30,274 bases of DNA, taken from Suilimivivens sp045586385 (GTDB lineage: Bacteria > Bacillota > Clostridia > Lachnospirales > Lachnospiraceae). The DNA lies in contig JAZNAE010000057.1 of NCBI GenBank assembly GCA_045586385.1, positions 1-30,274 on the forward strand, read 5' to 3'. Under the pieces are notes generated by a model. That model saw only the letters and a program-made list of their open reading frames with translations. It was not told where the DNA came from and did no database searches. The position numbers and the translations under genes were made by a program. Below, piece after piece: positions 1-6,924 of the stretch; positions within the stretch are counted from its first letter, which is position 1, and each line of letters starts with the position of its first letter.

Positions 1-24
1 TCTTTTTTGAAAGGAGGGTTTAAC

Positions 25-138
25 ATGAAGGTTAGATCATCAGTAAAACCGATTTGCGAAAAGTGCAAAATCATTAAGAGAAAAGGACGTATCAGAGTAA
101 TCTGCGAGAATCCGAAACACAAACAGAGACAAGGATAA
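25..138 (+). CDS. rpmJ: 50S ribosomal protein L36 (bL36)
   Basis: This 37-residue protein of the large ribosomal subunit begins MKVRSSVKPICEKC and ends RQG, the usual length and sequence of bacterial L36. The zinc-ribbon ligands Cys11, Cys14, Cys27 and His32 are all present, so this is the zinc-binding form. An AAGGAGG-type ribosome binding site lies about 7 nt before the ATG. In this gene order infA normally precedes it and rpsM follows, but here the spacer to rpsM is 290 nt, far longer than usual, and highly structured. Confidence 0.97.
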   Translation: MKVRSSVKPICEKCKIIKRKGRIRVICENPKHKQRQG

Positions 139-140
139 TC

Positions 141-402
141 CACTGCGCTAAGCAGAAGGGTTCTTGTCCATTTATTATGTAAGCGGCTGCAGCGTGGTTT
201 GATAAAGAAACCGTGCTGATTTATGATAATAAATAGTTCCAAGGAGCCTTAGTGATTACTTGTTGATACTACCCTGGTGGGTACTACCTATAGGGTAGAA
301 AGATCGGAAACGTCCGGTTGGGCATAGACCAGTGCCTCAATCAATTAGTATCAAGTATGCATGTGCATACAAATGCAGATAAGCGAAAACGCTTGATTCT
401 GC
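141..402 (+). promoter_or_regulatory. structured leader RNA between rpmJ and rpsM
   Basis: Four consecutive folds fill this spacer. The first is a long hairpin: CACT 141-144 with AGTG 251-254, 156-166 with 240-250, ATTTATTAT 170-178 with 226-234 (perfect), and CAGCGTGGTTT 190-200 with 208-218 (two G-U pairs). The second is a branched domain closed by TTGATACTA 263-271 with 346-354 (perfect), containing CTGGT/ACCAG and two small hairpins. Third, GTATGC 355-360 pairs with 365-370, directly abutting the previous helix. Fourth, GCAGA/TCTGC and AAGCG/CGCTT form a hairpin at 375-402. No T-run follows, so none is an intrinsic terminator. An autoregulatory or processing role for rpsM and downstream genes is inference. 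Confidence 0.6.
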
Positions 403-428
403 CAGTAAAGAAAATGGAGGAAACGTAA

Positions 429-797
429 ATGGCTCGTATTGCAGGTGTTGACTTACCGAGAGAAAAACGTGTAGAAATTGGTTTGACTTATGTTTATGGA
501 ATTGGTAGAGTAAGTGCTACTAAGATTCTTGAAGCAGCAAAGGTTAATCCTGACACTCGTGTTAGAGAACTTACTGACGAAGAAGTTAAGAGAATCAGTG
601 AAGTTATCGATGCAGACTACATGGTTGAAGGTGATTTAAGAAGAGAAGTTGCTCTTAACATCAAGAGACTTCAGGAAATCGGATGCTACAGAGGAATCCG
701 TCATAGAAAAGGACTCCCTGTACGTGGTCAGAAGACAAAGACAAACGCAAGAACCAGAAAAGGTCCTAAGCGTACCGTTGCAGGCAAGAAGAAATAA
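429..797 (+). CDS. rpsM: 30S ribosomal protein S13 (uS13)
   Basis: S13 sits at the head of the small subunit and contacts the P-site tRNA and the 23S rRNA bridge. The 122-residue product begins MARIAGVDLPREKRVEIGLT and ends in the basic tail typical of the family (GQKTKTNARTRKGPKRTVAGKKK region), with the conserved GCYRGIRHRKGLPVRGQ segment before it. A GGAGG lies 8 nt upstream of the ATG. It is the second gene visible in the alpha-type operon, preceded by a long structured spacer and followed by another of 119 nt. Confidence 0.97.
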   Translation: MARIAGVDLPREKRVEIGLTYVYGIGRVSATKILEAAKVNPDTRVRELTDEEVKRISEVIDADYMVEGDLRREVALNIKRLQEIGCYRGIRHRKGLPVRGQKTKTNARTRKGPKRTVAGKKK

Positions 798-870
798 GCT
801 TTTTGCAGCATAATGAAAAGCACTTTTGCAGATAGGAAATGCAAACTATTTGCATAAGCAGAATATCTGC
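798..870 (+). promoter_or_regulatory. structured spacer before rpsK
   Basis: Immediately after the rpsM stop, GCTTTT 798-803 can pair with AAAAGC 816-821. A stronger fold follows: GCAGATA 828-834 pairs perfectly with TATCTGC 864-870 and encloses ATGCAAA 839-845 paired with TTTGCAT 849-855 (7 bp, CTA loop). There is no poly-T tract, so it is not a simple terminator. It may be a processing or stability element or a leader for rpsK; the function is not established. Confidence 0.5.
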
Positions 871-916
871 ACAGAAACAGAAAATTATTAATTATTGAGA
901 AAGTAGGTTAGTTTAA

Positions 917-1315
917 ATGGCAGCAAAGAAAGTTACCAAAAAAGTGACAAAGAAACGTGTCAAGAAAAACGTTGAACGCGGACAGGCACATATCCAGTCT
1001 TCCTTTAACAACACAATCGTTACATTAACAGATGCTGAAGGAAACGCATTAAGCTGGGCAAGTGCAGGTGGTCTTGGTTTTAGAGGTTCAAGGAAATCTA
1101 CTCCATATGCAGCACAGATGGCAGCTGAAACAGCTACTAAGGCAGCGCTTGTACATGGACTTAAGACAGTAGATGTATTTGTTAAAGGACCCGGTTCAGG
1201 ACGTGAAGCAGCAATCCGTGCATTATCAGCTTGTGGTCTGGAAGTTACCAGTATCAGAGACGTAACACCCGTTCCTCATAACGGATGTCGTCCCCCTAAG
1301 CGTCGTAGAGTATAA
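917..1315 (+). CDS. rpsK: 30S ribosomal protein S11 (uS11)
   Basis: S11 binds 16S rRNA on the platform of the small subunit, next to the Shine-Dalgarno/anti-Shine-Dalgarno helix. The 132-residue sequence carries the family core (AHIQSSFNNTIVTLTDAEGN, then SAGGLGFRGSRKSTPYAAQ) and the conserved C-terminus HNGCRPPKRRRV. A short Lys/Val-rich N-terminal repeat (KKVTKKVTKKRVKK) precedes the core, a mild extension common in Firmicutes. The ribosome binding site is weak (GAGAAAGTAGG), which contrasts with its neighbours and may mean that translation depends on the upstream fold. Confidence 0.97.
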   Translation: MAAKKVTKKVTKKRVKKNVERGQAHIQSSFNNTIVTLTDAEGNALSWASAGGLGFRGSRKSTPYAAQMAAETATKAALVHGLKTVDVFVKGPGSGREAAIRALSACGLEVTSIRDVTPVPHNGCRPPKRRRV

Positions 1316-1404
1316 CGCGAAAAGATTTAGTAATGCTCGCAGCAACGGCTGCTTCGCAAACAAAATCTAAGTTTCGCGTATGAAGAACAGCAAAGCTGTT
1401 CTTC
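1316..1404 (+). promoter_or_regulatory. structured spacer before rpsD
   Basis: Starting at the base after the rpsK stop, CGCGAAA 1316-1322 pairs with TTTCGCG 1372-1378. It continues as AGATTT 1323-1328 with AAATCT 1363-1368, and caps a GCAGC/GCTGC hairpin at 1339-1352. Three bases later a perfect 10-bp hairpin forms: GAAGAACAGC 1382-1391 and GCTGTTCTTC 1395-1404 with an AAA loop. Neither has a T-run. S4 is a classic autoregulator in other bacteria, so a feedback role is plausible, but the fold was not matched to a named S4 leader family. Confidence 0.55.
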
Positions 1405-1477
1405 CAAAGTGTTGAAACAAAAATAAAAGTTGGAAGAAGGCGCAAGGCGCTGTAAACAATATCAGGAGGAAATTAAA

Positions 1478-2071
1478 ATGGCAGTAAACAGAGTTCCCGT
1501 GTTAAAAAGATGTAGATCTCTTAATCTTGATCCTGTATTTTTAGGATATGATAAGAAGTCTAACAGAACAAATGCAAGAGCAGGCAAGAAGGTTAGTGAA
1601 TACGGTCTTCAGCTTCGTGAAAAACAGAAAGCAAAATTCATCTATGGTGTTCTTGAAAAACCTTTCAGAAACTATTATGAAAAAGCTGACAGAATGAAAG
1701 GTATGACCGGTGAAAACCTTATGGTTATGCTTGAAACAAGACTTGACAGCGTTGTATTCAGAATGAGATTCGCAAGAACCAGAAGAGAAGCTAGACAGAT
1801 TGTTGGACATAAGCACGTTTTAGTAAACGGCAAGCAGGTAAACATTCCTTCCTATCTTATTAAGGCAGGCGATGTTATCGAAATCAGAGAAAAATCCAAA
1901 TCTTTACAGAGATATAAAGATATCCTTGAAGTAACAGGCGGAAGATTAGTGCCTGAATGGATGGATGTAGATCAGGAAGCATTAAAAGGAACAATTAAGA
2001 ATCTTCCTACAAGAGAAATGATTGATGTTCCTGTAAACGAAATGCTTATCGTCGAATTATATTCCAAATAA
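1478..2071 (+). CDS. rpsD: 30S ribosomal protein S4 (uS4)
   Basis: S4 nucleates 16S rRNA folding and forms part of the mRNA entry tunnel. The product of 197 residues contains the S4 RNA-binding domain (about 88-150, with the LETRLDSVVFRMRFARTRREA stretch split over helices and HVLVNGKQVNIPS). Its N-terminus lacks the four-cysteine zinc site found in some S4 proteins. I chose the ATG at 1478 because an AGGAGG lies 8 nt upstream and the protein then begins MAVNRVPVLKRC as in Lachnospiraceae S4. An upstream in-frame TTG at 1430 has no ribosome binding site. Confidence 0.96.
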   Translation: MAVNRVPVLKRCRSLNLDPVFLGYDKKSNRTNARAGKKVSEYGLQLREKQKAKFIYGVLEKPFRNYYEKADRMKGMTGENLMVMLETRLDSVVFRMRFARTRREARQIVGHKHVLVNGKQVNIPSYLIKAGDVIEIREKSKSLQRYKDILEVTGGRLVPEWMDVDQEALKGTIKNLPTREMIDVPVNEMLIVELYSK

Positions 2072-2204
2072 TATGTGAACTAATGAGCCAAGTGCATGTG
2101 CTGTATGCTTGCATAATAGCACATGGATTTGGCGAATGTACATCATGAGCGTAAGGCGTAAGCCTGTAGCGAAGGATGCTTTGTGGAACACAAAGGTTCA
2201 CATA
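2072..2204 (+). promoter_or_regulatory. multi-branch structured leader before rpoA
   Basis: A perfect 9-bp helix, TATGTGAAC 2072-2080 with GTTCACATA 2196-2204, encloses three hairpins. The first pairs GCCAAGT 2087-2093 with ATTTGGC 2127-2133 and CATGTGCT 2095-2102 with AGCACATG 2118-2125. The second is AGGC 2154-2157 with GCCT 2162-2165 and a GTAA (GNRA-type) loop. The third is CTTTGTG 2179-2185 with CACAAAG 2189-2195 and a GAA loop, directly stacked on the closing helix. The element starts at the base after the rpsD stop and ends about 23 nt before the rpoA ribosome binding site. It looks like a folded leader RNA; its ligand and function are unknown. Confidence 0.65.
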
Positions 2205-2242
2205 GTAGCGTTATTAATCGTTCGTAAAGGAGGGTATTTGCA

Positions 2243-3199
2243 GTGTTTGATTTTGAAAGACCAAATATTGAGGTGGCAGAAATCTCTGATGACAAAAAAT
2301 ATGGCAGATTTGTGGTAGAACCTCTTGAAAGAGGATATGGTATCACACTTGGTAATTCTCTTAGAAGAATTATGCTTTCATCCTTACCCGGTGCAGCAGT
2401 AAGCCAGGTTAAAATCGAAGGTGTTCTTCATGAATTCAGTTCTATTGAAGGCGTTAAAGAAGACGTTACTGAAATCATTATGAATATCAAGAGCCTTGCT
2501 ATCAGAAATAACAGCGATACAAATGAACCTAAGAGCGCATATATTGAGTTTGAAGGTGAAGGCGTTGTAAAAGCTTCCGATATCCAGGTAGACCAGGATA
2601 TTGAAATTTTAAACCCTGATGTTACTATTGCAACATTAAATGGTAAGAATGCGAAATTATATATTGAACTTACTATCACAAAGGGCAGAGGCTATGTAAG
2701 TGCCGATAAGAATAAAAATGATGATTTGCCGATTGGTGTAATTGCAGTAGATTCTATCTACACACCTGTCGAAAGAGTTAACGTGACCGTAGAAAACACC
2801 CGTGTTGGTCAGATTACAGACTTTGATAAGTTGACACTGGATGTTTATACAAACGGAACTTTAGTTCCCGATGAAGCGGTTAGCTTAGCTGCAAAAGTAC
2901 TTAGCGAACACTTAAGCCTGTTCATCGACTTGTCTGAAAATGCCAAGACTGCAGAAGTTATGGTAGAAAAGGAAGAAGATGAAAAAGAGAAAGTATTGGA
3001 AATGAGTATCGACGAATTAGAATTATCTGTTCGTTCTTACAACTGCTTGAAGAGAGCAGGTATCAATACTGTTGAAGAGTTAACAAACAAGACTTCTGAA
3101 GACATGATGAAGGTTCGTAACCTTGGTCGTAAGTCCTTAGAAGAAGTACTTGCTAAGTTAAAAGAACTGGGATTACAGCTTAACCCCAGTGAAGAATAA
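2243..3199 (+). CDS. rpoA: DNA-directed RNA polymerase subunit alpha
   Basis: The alpha subunit dimerises to start assembly of RNA polymerase, and its C-terminal domain contacts UP elements and activators. The 318-residue product has the N-terminal assembly domain (about 1-230, with RFVVEPLERGYGITLGNSLRR) and the alpha-CTD helix-hairpin-helix region (about 250-315, with LELSVRSYNCLKRAGI and RNLGRKSLEEVLAKL). The start is a GTG at 2243, supported by AAAGGAGGG about 8 nt upstream; the protein then begins MFDFERPNIEV as expected. A branched structured leader lies just upstream. Confidence 0.97.
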   Translation: MFDFERPNIEVAEISDDKKYGRFVVEPLERGYGITLGNSLRRIMLSSLPGAAVSQVKIEGVLHEFSSIEGVKEDVTEIIMNIKSLAIRNNSDTNEPKSAYIEFEGEGVVKASDIQVDQDIEILNPDVTIATLNGKNAKLYIELTITKGRGYVSADKNKNDDLPIGVIAVDSIYTPVERVNVTVENTRVGQITDFDKLTLDVYTNGTLVPDEAVSLAAKVLSEHLSLFIDLSENAKTAEVMVEKEEDEKEKVLEMSIDELELSVRSYNCLKRAGINTVEELTNKTSEDMMKVRNLGRKSLEEVLAKLKELGLQLNPSEE

Positions 3200-3263
3200 A
3201 ATAATTATTCTTCAGATGTGTAATGCAACGGAGTAAAACCGAAGAGTATCCGTGCGTTCTCAT

Positions 3264-3395
3264 GAATGGCATCCGAAGTGATTCGGAGCATGTAACTGCA
3301 TTCGGCAAGTAAGACCAAAGCGCGTGGCCGGATGTATCACAGCGGACAGGAATGTCCCAAATGAGAAGAGGAGATGATTCTCCTTTGGAAAGGAG
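3264..3395 (+). promoter_or_regulatory. rplQ leader: structured leader before rplQ with alternative SD hairpins
   Basis: Hairpins visible in order are TCCGAA 3272-3277 with 3282-3287 (GTGA tetraloop); CATTCGGC 3299-3306 with GCCGGATG 3327-3334 (one G-U pair); and GGACA 3344-3348 with TGTCC 3353-3357 (GGAA tetraloop). Two competing hairpins follow. AGGAGA 3369-3374 can pair with TCTCCT 3379-3384, or CTCCTT 3380-3385 can pair with AAGGAG 3390-3395, which is the rplQ ribosome binding site 6 nt before the ATG. The shared strand makes the two states exclusive, the geometry of a translational switch. That it switches in vivo is inference. Confidence 0.6.
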
Positions 3396-3401
3396 CCTAC
3401 A

Positions 3402-3938
3402 ATGGCAAAATACAGAAAACTTGGCAGAACATCTGACCAGAGAAAAGCAATGCTTAGAAGCTTGGTAACAAGCCTCATCTACAATGGAAAAATCGTAACT
3501 ACAGAAGCAAGAGCAAAAGAAGTTCAGAAAATCGTTGACGGACTGATTGCACTTGGTGTAAAAGAAAAAGACAACTTCGAAATGGTTGAAGTAGAAGCTA
3601 AAGTTCCTATGAAGGACAAAGATGGCAAGAGAGTAAAAGAAGTTGTTGACGGCAAGAAGGTTACTAAGTACGAAACTGTTAAGAAACAGGTTAAGAAAGA
3701 TTTACCTTCCAGAATGAATGCCAGAAGAAAAATGATCAAAGTTTTATACACTGTAACTGAAGTGCCTGCTACAGCAGCAGGAAGAAAGAAAGCTACTAAA
3801 GAAGTAGATTTAGTTGCAAAAATCTTTGATGAATATGGTGTTAAATATGCAAGCCGTAACGGTGGTTACACAAGAATCGTAAAGATTGGCCAGCGTAAAG
3901 GTGACGGAGCAATGCAGGTTGTTCTTGAGTTAGTTTAA
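3402..3938 (+). CDS. rplQ: 50S ribosomal protein L17 (bL17), extended form
   Basis: L17 sits near the peptide exit tunnel. The N-terminal part (MAKYRKLGRTSDQRKAMLRSL) and the C-terminal part (VAKIFDEYGVKYASRNGGYTR and the GDGAMQVVLELV end) match the family. At 178 residues it is longer than the usual 113-130. The extra length is a Lys/Val-rich charged segment at about residues 54-120 (with KVPMKDKDGKRVKEVVDGKK), inserted where the short form runs straight on. The reading frame is uninterrupted and a strong terminator follows, so the insertion looks genuine and not a sequencing error. Confidence 0.95.
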   Translation: MAKYRKLGRTSDQRKAMLRSLVTSLIYNGKIVTTEARAKEVQKIVDGLIALGVKEKDNFEMVEVEAKVPMKDKDGKRVKEVVDGKKVTKYETVKKQVKKDLPSRMNARRKMIKVLYTVTEVPATAAGRKKATKEVDLVAKIFDEYGVKYASRNGGYTRIVKIGQRKGDGAMQVVLELV

Positions 3939-3948
3939 TAAGTATTTA

Positions 3949-3985
3949 AAATCCCGTAAGTCTTCACAGACCTACGGGATTTTTA
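3949..3985 (+). terminator. rho-independent terminator after rplQ
   Basis: AAATCCCGTA at 3949-3958 pairs with TACGGGATTT at 3973-3982, followed by a T-run. It ends the ribosomal operon and also lies just beyond the convergent M15 peptidase gene. Confidence 0.9.
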
Positions 3986-4008
3986 TTGTAACAGTTTGTA
4001 ATCTTTTA

Positions 4009-4992
4009 TTAGTTCACAACTTTTTGAAAATGCTGGTAGTCCTTGCAGGAATTCCAGTCGCCGCCCCATACAAAGCCACGTTCTTTAAATAATTTGTAGC
4101 ATAAATCATTTTCATCTATTTTATAAGGAAAGTTTTGTGAGCGGTCGGCGTAAATTTCACTTCCTTCCGGGGAAATATATGTCTCGCCGGTGACATTCTT
4201 GTTAAATACTACGTATGGGTTATAGAAAGGGTTAATATCAATGGCACAGCCGATGGCATGCTTGCTTAAAGAAGTTGTACCGTCCACGACCCTGTAATTG
4301 AAACAGGAAGTATTGTTATCCAGCATGGAAGCCACGTCATCTCCATTATATTCATCAATCAGCCTAATCCTTTCAATTTGATATTCATTTAAATAAAGCT
4401 CATGGAAAATTTCTATTAAATCTTGTGCAATTCCTTTATTACAAATCAGTTCTCCAATTTGGACATCACCGTTAAAGTCGTAGTGAAGTACGTTCATATA
4501 ACACAAATCATCATACGATATAGCAAGTGCATTTACTTCATCATCAGAAACAATATTCACTGCTTCAAGGGAAAGTGTAGGGACAATATCTTCCGATACG
4601 GGATAGGAAATACCTGTAATCGCAGTAATGACCTCATAGCTTAAATCCTGGTAAAAAAAGCCCTCTGCATAGTGGTTACTGTTTTCTGATTCTTTTGCAA
4701 GGGGAGTAAAGACTTCTACATCCGTAGAGGGTGTGTTTTTTGTTTCATCCGGGTGTTGATTTTCCGGTGTGGGGGTCTGTAATGCCTCTGGCATGGATGT
4801 CTGCAACGCTTCAGGTGTAGAAGATTCTTCCGATGTTTTTTCCGGTTGCTTTTCCGGTGTGGCATAGGCAAGCTCAGGATTTTTTTCAGCATATTCTGTA
4901 AGTGTTTCCTGTCCTGATAAAACCCTCACAATAACAGAGCATAACAGAATCATCAGAAGCAGGAACCCCAAAGGCTTTAATAGTTTCTGCAT
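4009..4992 (-). CDS. membrane-anchored M15 (VanY-type) peptidoglycan carboxypeptidase
   Basis: This is a predicted cell-wall D,D- or L,D-peptidase. Residues 7-27 form a single N-terminal hydrophobic segment. A Pro/Glu/Thr-rich linker follows at about 38-95, containing a duplicated PEALQT unit. The catalytic domain is at about 150-325: the M15 signature SLSKHAIGCAID gives zinc ligands His245 and Asp252, and WGGDWNSCKDYQHFQ gives the third ligand His321. The ATG has GAGGTAA just upstream on the minus strand and a TATAAT-like box at 5045-5040. It faces against both neighbouring operons, splitting the common rplQ-ecfA1 order. The exact bond cleaved is not readable from sequence. Confidence 0.88.
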   Translation of the reverse strand: MQKLLKPLGFLLLMILLCSVIVRVLSGQETLTEYAEKNPELAYATPEKQPEKTSEESSTPEALQTSMPEALQTPTPENQHPDETKNTPSTDVEVFTPLAKESENSNHYAEGFFYQDLSYEVITAITGISYPVSEDIVPTLSLEAVNIVSDDEVNALAISYDDLCYMNVLHYDFNGDVQIGELICNKGIAQDLIEIFHELYLNEYQIERIRLIDEYNGDDVASMLDNNTSCFNYRVVDGTTSLSKHAIGCAIDINPFYNPYVVFNKNVTGETYISPEGSEIYADRSQNFPYKIDENDLCYKLFKERGFVWGGDWNSCKDYQHFQKVVN

Positions 4993-5094
4993 AGGTTACC
5001 TCATATATATACATGTTAGTATTTTAGTTTGATTTTACTATTATACAACATTTCGCTATAAATTCCAAATGAATGGGTTGCAAGTGATATTCTA

Positions 5095-5123
5095 TTGCAA
5101 ATAAAAGCGATATCTAGTACAAT
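5095..5123 (+). promoter_or_regulatory. predicted promoter of the ecfA1-ecfA2-ecfT operon
   Basis: TTGCAA at 5095-5100 and TACAAT at 5118-5123 are separated by 17 bp, a good sigma-A type match, 62 nt before the chosen ecfA1 start. Confidence 0.6.
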
Positions 5124-5185
5124 AAATGGCAGGTTGAATTTTGAGAAACAAGGCTTTGAGCATATCCTGGAACAAGGAGAAGAAC

Positions 5186-6031
5186 ATGGGAATTGTAAAG
5201 ACCGATAACCTTGTATTTGAATATATCAGAAGAGACGAAGAAGGCAATGTAGAGGGAATTACCCGTGCAGTGGACGAAGTAACCTTAGATATTAAGCAGG
5301 GGGATTTCGTGGCTATTTTGGGGCATAACGGTTCCGGAAAATCTACGTTGGCTAAACATATTAATGCGATTTTATATCCTACGGAGGGAACTGTGTGGGT
5401 GGACGGTATGGATACCTCCGATGAAGACAAACTTTGGGATATCAGACAAAGTGCCGGAATGGTGTTTCAGAATCCGGACAATCAGATTATCGGGCAGATT
5501 GTAGAGGAAGATGTAGGTTTCGGGCCGGAAAATTTAGGTGTGCCAACCAAAGAGATTTGGGAACGTATGGAAGAAAGTCTGAGGGCTGTGGGAATGTATG
5601 AATTTCGCAAGCATTCGCCCAACAAACTTTCCGGCGGGCAAAAGCAGAGAGTGTCTATCGCCGGTGTCATTGCCATGCATCCAAAGTGTATCGTGCTTGA
5701 TGAACCTACGGCCATGCTTGATCCTAACGGACGAAAAGAAGTAATCCGTGCTGTACGTGCACTTAATGACGTCGAGAATATAACAGTTGTACTGATTACA
5801 CATTATATGGAAGAAATTATCTATGCAAACAAGGTGTTTGTGATGGATAACGGAAAAGTGGCAATGGAAGGAACTCCAAGGGAAATCTTCTCACAGGTAG
5901 AAAAATTAAAGAGTCTTCGTCTGGATGTGCCGCAGGTGACCCTTCTTGCCCATGAACTCAAAAAAAGCGGATTGCCGCTTCCTAACGGCATATTGACAAA
6001 GGAAGAATTGGTAGAGGCATTAGGATTGTAA
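5186..6031 (+). CDS. ecfA1: energy-coupling factor transporter ATPase EcfA1
   Basis: This is one of the two ATPases of the shared energising module that powers uptake of vitamins and metals through interchangeable S components. The 281-residue product carries Walker A GHNGSGKST at 46-54, signature LSGGQ at 148-152, Walker B CIVLDEP at 168-174 and the switch histidine in ITHYME. The ATG at 5186 is preferred because AAGGAG precedes it; an upstream in-frame TTG at 5141 lacks a ribosome binding site. EcfA2 follows after 12 nt. No S component is encoded here, which fits a group II module serving S proteins encoded elsewhere. Confidence 0.94.
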   Translation: MGIVKTDNLVFEYIRRDEEGNVEGITRAVDEVTLDIKQGDFVAILGHNGSGKSTLAKHINAILYPTEGTVWVDGMDTSDEDKLWDIRQSAGMVFQNPDNQIIGQIVEEDVGFGPENLGVPTKEIWERMEESLRAVGMYEFRKHSPNKLSGGQKQRVSIAGVIAMHPKCIVLDEPTAMLDPNGRKEVIRAVRALNDVENITVVLITHYMEEIIYANKVFVMDNGKVAMEGTPREIFSQVEKLKSLRLDVPQVTLLAHELKKSGLPLPNGILTKEELVEALGL

Positions 6032-6043
6032 GCGGAGGATGAA

Positions 6044-6895
6044 ATGTCAATTATTTTAGACCATGTAAATCATATATATGAAGAAGATACTGCCATGGCA
6101 TTTCCGGCACTTACAGATATTAATCTGGTAATTCCCGATGGACAGTTTATCGGGTTGATTGGACATACCGGTTCGGGAAAGTCTACCCTTGTGCAGCATT
6201 TAAACGGCTTGTTAAAGCCTACTTCCGGTGCCATTTATTATAACGGTGCGGATATTAATGACGAGGATTATAATAAGAAGGAACTAAGAAGCAAGGTTGG
6301 ACTTGTATTTCAGTATCCGGAGCATCAATTGTTTGAAATCGATGTGTTTTCCGATGTTTGTTTTGGACCTAAGAACTTGGGACTATCCAAGAAAGAAGTG
6401 GAACTGCGTGCCTATGCGGCATTAAAACAGGTGGGAATTGAAGATGAGTACTTCTATCAGTCGCCCTTTGATTTATCCGGCGGACAAAAGCGGCGTGTGG
6501 CAATTGCCGGAGTTCTAGCAATGAAACCCGAAGTACTTATTTTGGATGAACCTACGGCAGGACTGGATCCCAAAGGAAGAGATGAGATTCTGGATCAGAT
6601 TGCAAAGCTGCGGGAAGAAACCGGTATGACAGTTATTCTGGTTTCACACAGTATGGAAGACGTGGCAAAGTATGTGGATCGAATTATTGTCATGAACAAA
6701 AGCAGGATTCTTTATGATGATGAACCAAAAGAGGTATTTAGACATTATAAGGAATTGGAGAAGGTTGGACTTTCAGCACCTCAGATTACTTATATCATGC
6801 AGACATTAAAACAGAAAGGCTTATCCGTGGATACTGATATTACAACCATAGATGAGGCGAAAGATGCAATTTTAAAGGCAATCAAAAGCAAATAA
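6044..6895 (+). CDS. ecfA2: energy-coupling factor transporter ATPase EcfA2
   Basis: This second ATPase pairs with EcfA1 on the inner face of the membrane. In 283 residues it has Walker A GHTGSGKST at 40-48, the Q-loop FQYPEHQLF typical of EcfA2, signature LSGGQKRR from 144, and Walker B LILDEP at 165-170. A GCGGAGG ribosome binding site lies in the 12-nt gap after ecfA1, so the two are probably co-translated. EcfT follows after 29 nt. Confidence 0.94.
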   Translation: MSIILDHVNHIYEEDTAMAFPALTDINLVIPDGQFIGLIGHTGSGKSTLVQHLNGLLKPTSGAIYYNGADINDEDYNKKELRSKVGLVFQYPEHQLFEIDVFSDVCFGPKNLGLSKKEVELRAYAALKQVGIEDEYFYQSPFDLSGGQKRRVAIAGVLAMKPEVLILDEPTAGLDPKGRDEILDQIAKLREETGMTVILVSHSMEDVAKYVDRIIVMNKSRILYDDEPKEVFRHYKELEKVGLSAPQITYIMQTLKQKGLSVDTDITTIDEAKDAILKAIKSK

Positions 6896-6924
6896 AAGGC
6901 TTTGAGTGATAGAAAAGGAAAACG

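Noticed and set aside
1382..1404. Perfect hairpin as a rho-independent terminator
   Set aside because: There is no following T-run and the genes on both sides belong to one operon.
1541..1816. Long antisense frame inside rpsD (and similar ones inside rpoA, rplQ and others)
   Set aside because: These are shadows of strongly coding genes on the other strand and have no supporting ribosome binding site or protein signature.
2109..2318. 69-codon frame between rpsD and rpoA
   Set aside because: It overlaps the structured leader and the rpoA start in another frame, has no ribosome binding site and gives a sequence without family resemblance.
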